A stretch of 42,326 nt of DNA from an uncultured Prevotella sp. (GTDB lineage Bacteria > Bacteroidota > Bacteroidia > Bacteroidales > Bacteroidaceae): the NCBI GenBank assembly GCA_937874345.1, contig CALNBT010000213.1, forward strand, positions 1 through 42,326. Direction: 5' to 3'. Numbering within the stretch: position 1 is the first letter of the stretch; each line of letters opens with the position of its first letter. This document shows positions 41,106 through 42,326 of this stretch, in pieces. The notes under the pieces were generated by a model. That model searched no databases. It saw only the letters and a list, made by a program, of their open reading frames with translations, and was not told the DNA's origin. The position numbers and the translations under genes are program-made.

Positions 41106-42245
41106 ATGAAAAAGATTCCAGAAATACCCGTCCTGTTACTTACTGGTTATTTGGGTAGTGGTAAAACGACATTAGTAAATAGAATATTATCAAACAAGCG
41201 TGGAATAAAGTTTGCGGTTATTGTTAATGATATTGGTGAGGTAAATATTGATGCCAGCCTTATAGAAAAAGGTGGAATAGTTGACCAAAGTGATGACAGT
41301 TTGGTTGCATTACAGAACGGATGTATCTGTTGCACATTAAAGATGGATTTGGTTCAACAGCTGAGTGATATTGCCAATGTCGGTAAATTTGATTATATCG
41401 TAATTGAAGCCAGTGGTATTTGCGAGCCTGCACCTATAGCCCAAACCATCAGTGCATATCCCATTGCCTCTCCTCAATATGCCAAAAATGGCATAGCAAA
41501 GCTCGATGCAATTGTTACAGTTGTGGATGCGATGCGTATGCGTGATGAATTTTCTAATGGGAATGACTTGTTGAAAGATCATTTAGAGGAAGACGATTTG
41601 GAAAGTTTGGTCATCCAGCAAATAGAATTCTGCAATATTATTCTGATAAATAAAGCTTCTGAAGTAACACCAGAGGAATTGGGAAAGGTAAAAGCAATAA
41701 TAAGGACTCTTCAGCCACATGCTCAAATTTTGGAATGCGATTACGGAAATATCGATTTAGACAAGATTATCAATACGCATTTGTTCGACTTCGATAAAGT
41801 TGCAACATCAGCCGCATGGATTGCAGCCATTGAAGAAGATGTTGATATAGAGAACGAAGAAAGCGGTGAAGCTTTAGAATATAATATTCAGACGTTTGTG
41901 TATCAACGGCGAAAAGCCTTGGATTTAGGCCTTTTTGATGATTTTGTTGCCCGTAAATGGCCAAAGAACGTCATCCGATGCAAGGGAATTTGTTATTTCG
42001 GTGACGAAAAAGATATGTGTTATGTTTTTGAACAGGCTGGAAAACAAGTGCAAATTCGTGATGCTGGCCAGTGGTATGCTACGATGCCAGCAGAAGAATT
42101 AAAAAAGATGATGGATGAAAATCCTGGATTGCGCCGTGATTGGGATGAAAAATATGGTGACCGAATGCAGAAATTAGTGTTTATTGGTCAAAATCTGGAT
42201 AAGGATGCCATTACAGAACAATTGGACGCCTGTCTGATGGATTGA
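41106..42245 (+). CDS. CobW/YjiA-type GTPase, putative metallochaperone
   Basis: A 379-residue G3E-family GTPase, members of which deliver zinc, cobalt or nickel to target enzymes. The Walker A loop is GYLGSGKTT near residues 14-22. The metal-binding CxCC motif is NGCICCTL, with Cys73, Cys75 and Cys76. The switch region IVIEASGICEP follows near 100, and the base-recognition NK is in ILINKASE near 180. The C-terminal CobW domain (from about 260: YNIQTFVYQRRKALDLGLF) is present and starts unusually directly, without a His-rich stretch. The substrate metal is not visible. Confidence 0.93.
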   Translation: MKKIPEIPVLLLTGYLGSGKTTLVNRILSNKRGIKFAVIVNDIGEVNIDASLIEKGGIVDQSDDSLVALQNGCICCTLKMDLVQQLSDIANVGKFDYIVIEASGICEPAPIAQTISAYPIASPQYAKNGIAKLDAIVTVVDAMRMRDEFSNGNDLLKDHLEEDDLESLVIQQIEFCNIILINKASEVTPEELGKVKAIIRTLQPHAQILECDYGNIDLDKIINTHLFDFDKVATSAAWIAAIEEDVDIENEESGEALEYNIQTFVYQRRKALDLGLFDDFVARKWPKNVIRCKGICYFGDEKDMCYVFEQAGKQVQIRDAGQWYATMPAEELKKMMDENPGLRRDWDEKYGDRMQKLVFIGQNLDKDAITEQLDACLMD

Positions 42246-42326
42246 ACTTGGAAGAAAGACGCAATTCATGGAAGATTGGTTATGAACCAATGATGCGGGA
42301 TTGTCATTCGATAAAAAATAAGCGGC

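Noticed and set aside
42290..42326. A short open frame from ATG to the window end
   Set aside because: Only twelve codons are visible and nothing in them is recognisable, so a gene start cannot be supported.

Overview
The window reads as chromosomal DNA of a member of the Bacteroidales, most likely a Prevotella-type genome. The evidence is the gene set (MraY and FtsW with extra loops, an FtsI that carries a C-terminal PASTA domain, a DUF4292 lipoprotein, a glycine-lipid acyltransferase pair), start sites without clear Shine-Dalgarno sequences, and many upstream copies of the Bacteroidota sigma-ABfr -7 box TAnnTTTG, several with a TTTG-like -33 box 19-20 bp away. The genus is inference. No insertion sequence, prophage, CRISPR array or rRNA was seen; nearly everything is core housekeeping.

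Layout. Bases 1-3890 (+): the tail of a U32 peptidase, a GNAT acetyltransferase, sufE, a secreted glycosidase-like protein and a SpoU-type RNA methyltransferase, ending at a two-way terminator shared with gyrB (-). Bases 6032-8486: a divergent gyrB/secreted-protein promoter region, rpsT and tRNA-Glu (-), recO (+) and a second two-way terminator. Bases 8512-25052 (all -): the division and cell wall cluster, transcribed mraZ, rsmH, ftsL, ftsI, murE, mraY, murD, ftsW, murG, murC, ftsQ, ftsA, ftsZ, yqeY. The genes are packed with 1-4 base overlaps in places, but a 329-base gap separates ftsW from murG. murF and ddl are absent from the cluster. Together these genes make lipid II from UDP-MurNAc, build the septum and control its timing.

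Bases 25372-27312 (+): an O-acyltransferase and an N-acyltransferase resembling GlsA/GlsB of glycine lipid synthesis. Bases 27463-29601 (-): an outer membrane barrel protein and dgt. Bases 29703-34474 (+): dut, a TPR protein, a DUF4292 lipoprotein and an EnvC-like factor, tightly coupled as one envelope operon. dgt and dut diverge, so two dNTP-pool enzymes share one short control region. Bases 34511-35575 (-): an ArgE-like M20 hydrolase. Bases 35897-39493 (+): an acyl-CoA synthetase, prfB, a 45-residue membrane protein and a CYTH protein. The window ends with a VanZ-like protein (-), a helix-hairpin-helix protein (+) and a CobW-type GTPase (+).

The most unusual signal is a dispersed non-coding element found in three intergenic gaps (8256-8373, 15411-15531, 27334-27408), with a possible fourth at 35676-35724. 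Copies align without gaps over 47-79 bases at about 68% identity and share small hairpins. One copy sits inside the otherwise compact division cluster. A second candidate is a pair of GTGG-type boxes at a 10-base period just upstream of the mraZ -7 box, which look like a MraZ operator.
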